Shown here piece by piece: positions 6,601-8,137 of a stretch of 8,137 bases of DNA; position 1 is the stretch's first letter; each line of letters starts with the position of its first letter. The translations under genes and the position numbers were made by a program. The stretch covers positions 1-8,137 of the forward strand of contig JAFWJP010000294.1 of NCBI GenBank assembly GCA_017514645.1, in the 5' to 3' direction. The notes under the pieces are model-generated. The model saw only the letters and a program-made list of their open reading frames with translations, made no database searches and was not told the DNA's origin. Origin of the DNA: Solobacterium sp. Its GTDB lineage: Bacteria > Bacillota_I > Bacilli_A > Erysipelotrichales > Erysipelotrichaceae.

Positions 6601-7638
6601 ATGGCGAAATCTCATTCGGCTTCCTACGCTGCTGCCGGTGTCAATATCGAAGCAGGGTATGAAGGTGTCCGCCTGATGGCGGAAGATGTAAAGCGTACAC
6701 GGATCCCCGGTGTTCTCTCGGATATCGGGGGTTTCGGCGGGCTTTTTCAGCCGGATCTTTCCGGTATGGAAGCGCCGGTCTTCGTCTCGGGTACAGACGG
6801 TGTCGGTACGAAGATCAGGATCGCTCAGCTTCTGGATAAACATGATACGGTCGGGGTCGACTGCGTTGCAATGTGCGCGAATGATATCGTGTGCTGCGGC
6901 GCCCGGCCTCTTTTCTTCCTGGATTACATCGCTCTGGGAAAGAATGATCCGGTCAAGGTTGCGTCCATTGTCTCCGGTGTTGCGGAGGGCTGTGTACAGT
7001 CCGGCTGCGCACTGATCGGCGGTGAGACGGCGGAACATCCGGGCGTGATGGCGGCGGATGATTATGACCTCGCCGGCTTCTGCGTCGGTGTTGTTGACCG
7101 GAAGGATATTATTGTGCCGGAAATGGTGCAGGAAGGAGATGTACTGATCGCGCTGGCTTCGTCCGGCATTCATTCCAACGGATATTCATTGGTCCGGAAG
7201 GTATTTGATGTGGAGCATGCGGATCTTTCGGCCTATGAGGAACGGCTGGGAATGACGCTCGGGGAAGCACTGCTGATGCCGACGAAGCTGTATGTGAAAC
7301 CGGTGCTGGCGGCAATCAAGGCTGCAGAGGTACACGGAATCAGTCATATCACCGGCGGCGGATTCTTTGAGAACATCCCGCGGATGATGCCGGAAGGTCT
7401 GTGCGCAGAAGTGCAGAAGGACCGGATCCGGATTCCGGAAATCTTCCGGATAATCGCGGAAAAAGGCAGTGTACCGGAACGGGATATGTTCAATACCTAC
7501 AATATGGGAATCGGAATGATCATGGCAGTATCGCAGGAGACAGCGGAAGCTGCGCTGGAGGCACTGGCGGGCAGCGGTACAGATGCGTATATCGTCGGCA
7601 GGGTCACTGCCGGGAAAGAGAAGTTTGCACTATGCTGA
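6601..7638 (+). CDS. purM: Phosphoribosylformylglycinamidine cyclo-ligase (AIR synthetase)
   Basis: PurM closes the imidazole ring, turning FGAM into AIR with ATP. The 345-residue product has normal length and the AIRS fold motifs: SYAAAGVNIEAG at residues 8-19, VSGTDGVGTK at 62-71 (ATP-binding glycine-rich region), CANDIVCCGARPLFFLDY at 92-109, GGETAEHPG at 140-148, and SSGIHSNGYSLVRK further on. ITGGGFFENIPR marks the C-terminal domain. The ATG is one base after the purF TAA, and AAAGGA at 6590-6595 gives a suitable ribosome site. Its end overlaps purN by 7 bases. PurM makes AIR, which leads through PurE and PurC, so the gene order does not follow reaction order. No key residue appears changed. 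Confidence 0.97.
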   Translation: MAKSHSASYAAAGVNIEAGYEGVRLMAEDVKRTRIPGVLSDIGGFGGLFQPDLSGMEAPVFVSGTDGVGTKIRIAQLLDKHDTVGVDCVAMCANDIVCCGARPLFFLDYIALGKNDPVKVASIVSGVAEGCVQSGCALIGGETAEHPGVMAADDYDLAGFCVGVVDRKDIIVPEMVQEGDVLIALASSGIHSNGYSLVRKVFDVEHADLSAYEERLGMTLGEALLMPTKLYVKPVLAAIKAAEVHGISHITGGGFFENIPRMMPEGLCAEVQKDRIRIPEIFRIIAEKGSVPERDMFNTYNMGIGMIMAVSQETAEAALEALAGSGTDAYIVGRVTAGKEKFALC

Positions 7639-8137
7639 AGACAAGGATCGCAGTATTTGTCTCCGGGGGAGGCACCAACCTGCAGGCATTGCTTGATGCG
7701 CAGAAGAGCGGGATTCTGAAGAGCGGGGAGATCGTTCTGGTCATATCGAACATGAAGGGGGCATATGCGCTGGAACGGGCCAGGAATGCCGGTGTGGACG
7801 CTGTCGCAGTCACGCGCAGGGAATGCGGTTCACAGGCGGCGTTTGAGGCGAAGATCAGTGAATACCTGAAGGAGTACGGTGCGGAGATGATCGTTCTGGC
7901 AGGGTTCCTGAACATTCTGACGGGAGATTTTACGTCACAGTGGCCAAAGCGCATCATCAACATTCATCCGGCGCTCATTCCTTCCTTCTGCGGGAAGGGT
8001 ATGTACGGTCTGAAGGTTCATGAAGCAGCGCTGGCCAAGGGTGTCAAGGTCAGCGGAGCGACCGTGCACTATGTCAATGAAATACCGGACGGTGGAGAGA
8101 TCCTGCTGCAGAAGGCAGTGGATGTCAAGGAAGGAGA
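7632..8137 (+). CDS. purN: Phosphoribosylglycinamide formyltransferase (3'-truncated by window)
   Basis: PurN formylates glycinamide ribonucleotide using 10-formyltetrahydrofolate. The frame starts at an ATG overlapping the purM stop (ATGCTGA) and stays open to the window edge, giving 168 residues, so about the last 30 are missing. FVSGGGTNLQ at residues 9-18 is the phosphate-binding start. The catalytic triad is visible as N110 and H112 in NIHPALIPSF and D153 in DGGEI, equivalent to Asn106, His108 and Asp144 of the E. coli enzyme as I recall it. The segment FCGKGMYGLKVHEAAL replaces the FPGxHxxxxAL form of the E. coli enzyme, a variant familiar from Clostridia. There is no strong Shine-Dalgarno site at good spacing, so coupling to purM is likely. 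purH and purD would be expected next downstream. Confidence 0.95.
   Translation, partial: MLKTRIAVFVSGGGTNLQALLDAQKSGILKSGEIVLVISNMKGAYALERARNAGVDAVAVTRRECGSQAAFEAKISEYLKEYGAEMIVLAGFLNILTGDFTSQWPKRIINIHPALIPSFCGKGMYGLKVHEAALAKGVKVSGATVHYVNEIPDGGEILLQKAVDVKEG

Noticed and set aside
6328..7173. Open frame of 281 codons on the minus strand opposite purF and purM
   Set aside because: Same reasoning: the + strand carries PurM motifs, and the minus-strand product has no recognisable domain.

Overview
The window looks like a piece of a Bacillota (Firmicutes) chromosome with slightly more than half G+C, probably class Clostridia or Erysipelotrichia. This rests on the purE-C-F-M-N gene order, the clostridial-type sequences of PurE, PurC and PurF, strong Shine-Dalgarno sites, extended -10 promoters and intrinsic terminators. 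I cannot name the genus. Every gene I accept is on the + strand, and the chromosome piece is cut at both ends.

Region 1 (1-2721) is the end of an operon for a three-part flavin/iron-sulfur oxidoreductase. It holds a GlpA/LhgO-like FAD enzyme with a C-terminal BFD-type [2Fe-2S] domain (5' end missing), an FAD/NAD(P) pyridine-nucleotide oxidoreductase, and a small DUF1667 protein with four cysteines likely to hold an Fe-S cluster. The genes overlap by 1 and 8 bases, and the operon ends in a clear hairpin terminator. It most likely oxidises glycerol 3-phosphate or a related 2-hydroxy compound and passes electrons through FAD and Fe-S centres.

Region 2 (2716-3785) is a single-gene transcription unit with its own promoter and terminator. 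It encodes a DUF534/PF04392-type periplasmic-binding-fold protein with no signal peptide, no lipobox and no transporter partner beside it.

Region 3 (3786-8137) is the start of a purine biosynthesis operon: purE, purC, a purF homologue, purM and purN, with purN cut by the window edge. Upstream lie a LacI/CcpA-type palindrome, an extended -10 promoter, and a leader of about 90 nt with two hairpins, the second followed by a broken U-tract just ahead of the purE ribosome binding site. The genes are tightly packed or overlapping, which suggests translational coupling.

The most notable point is the PurF homologue. Its phosphoribosyltransferase half and four candidate Fe-S cysteines are intact, but the N-terminal glutaminase half has lost the catalytic cysteine and most glutamine-binding residues. 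It sits exactly where the pathway needs PurF, so it may be ammonia-dependent, fed by another glutaminase, or regulatory. I found no CRISPR array, tRNA, rRNA, insertion sequence or phage gene.
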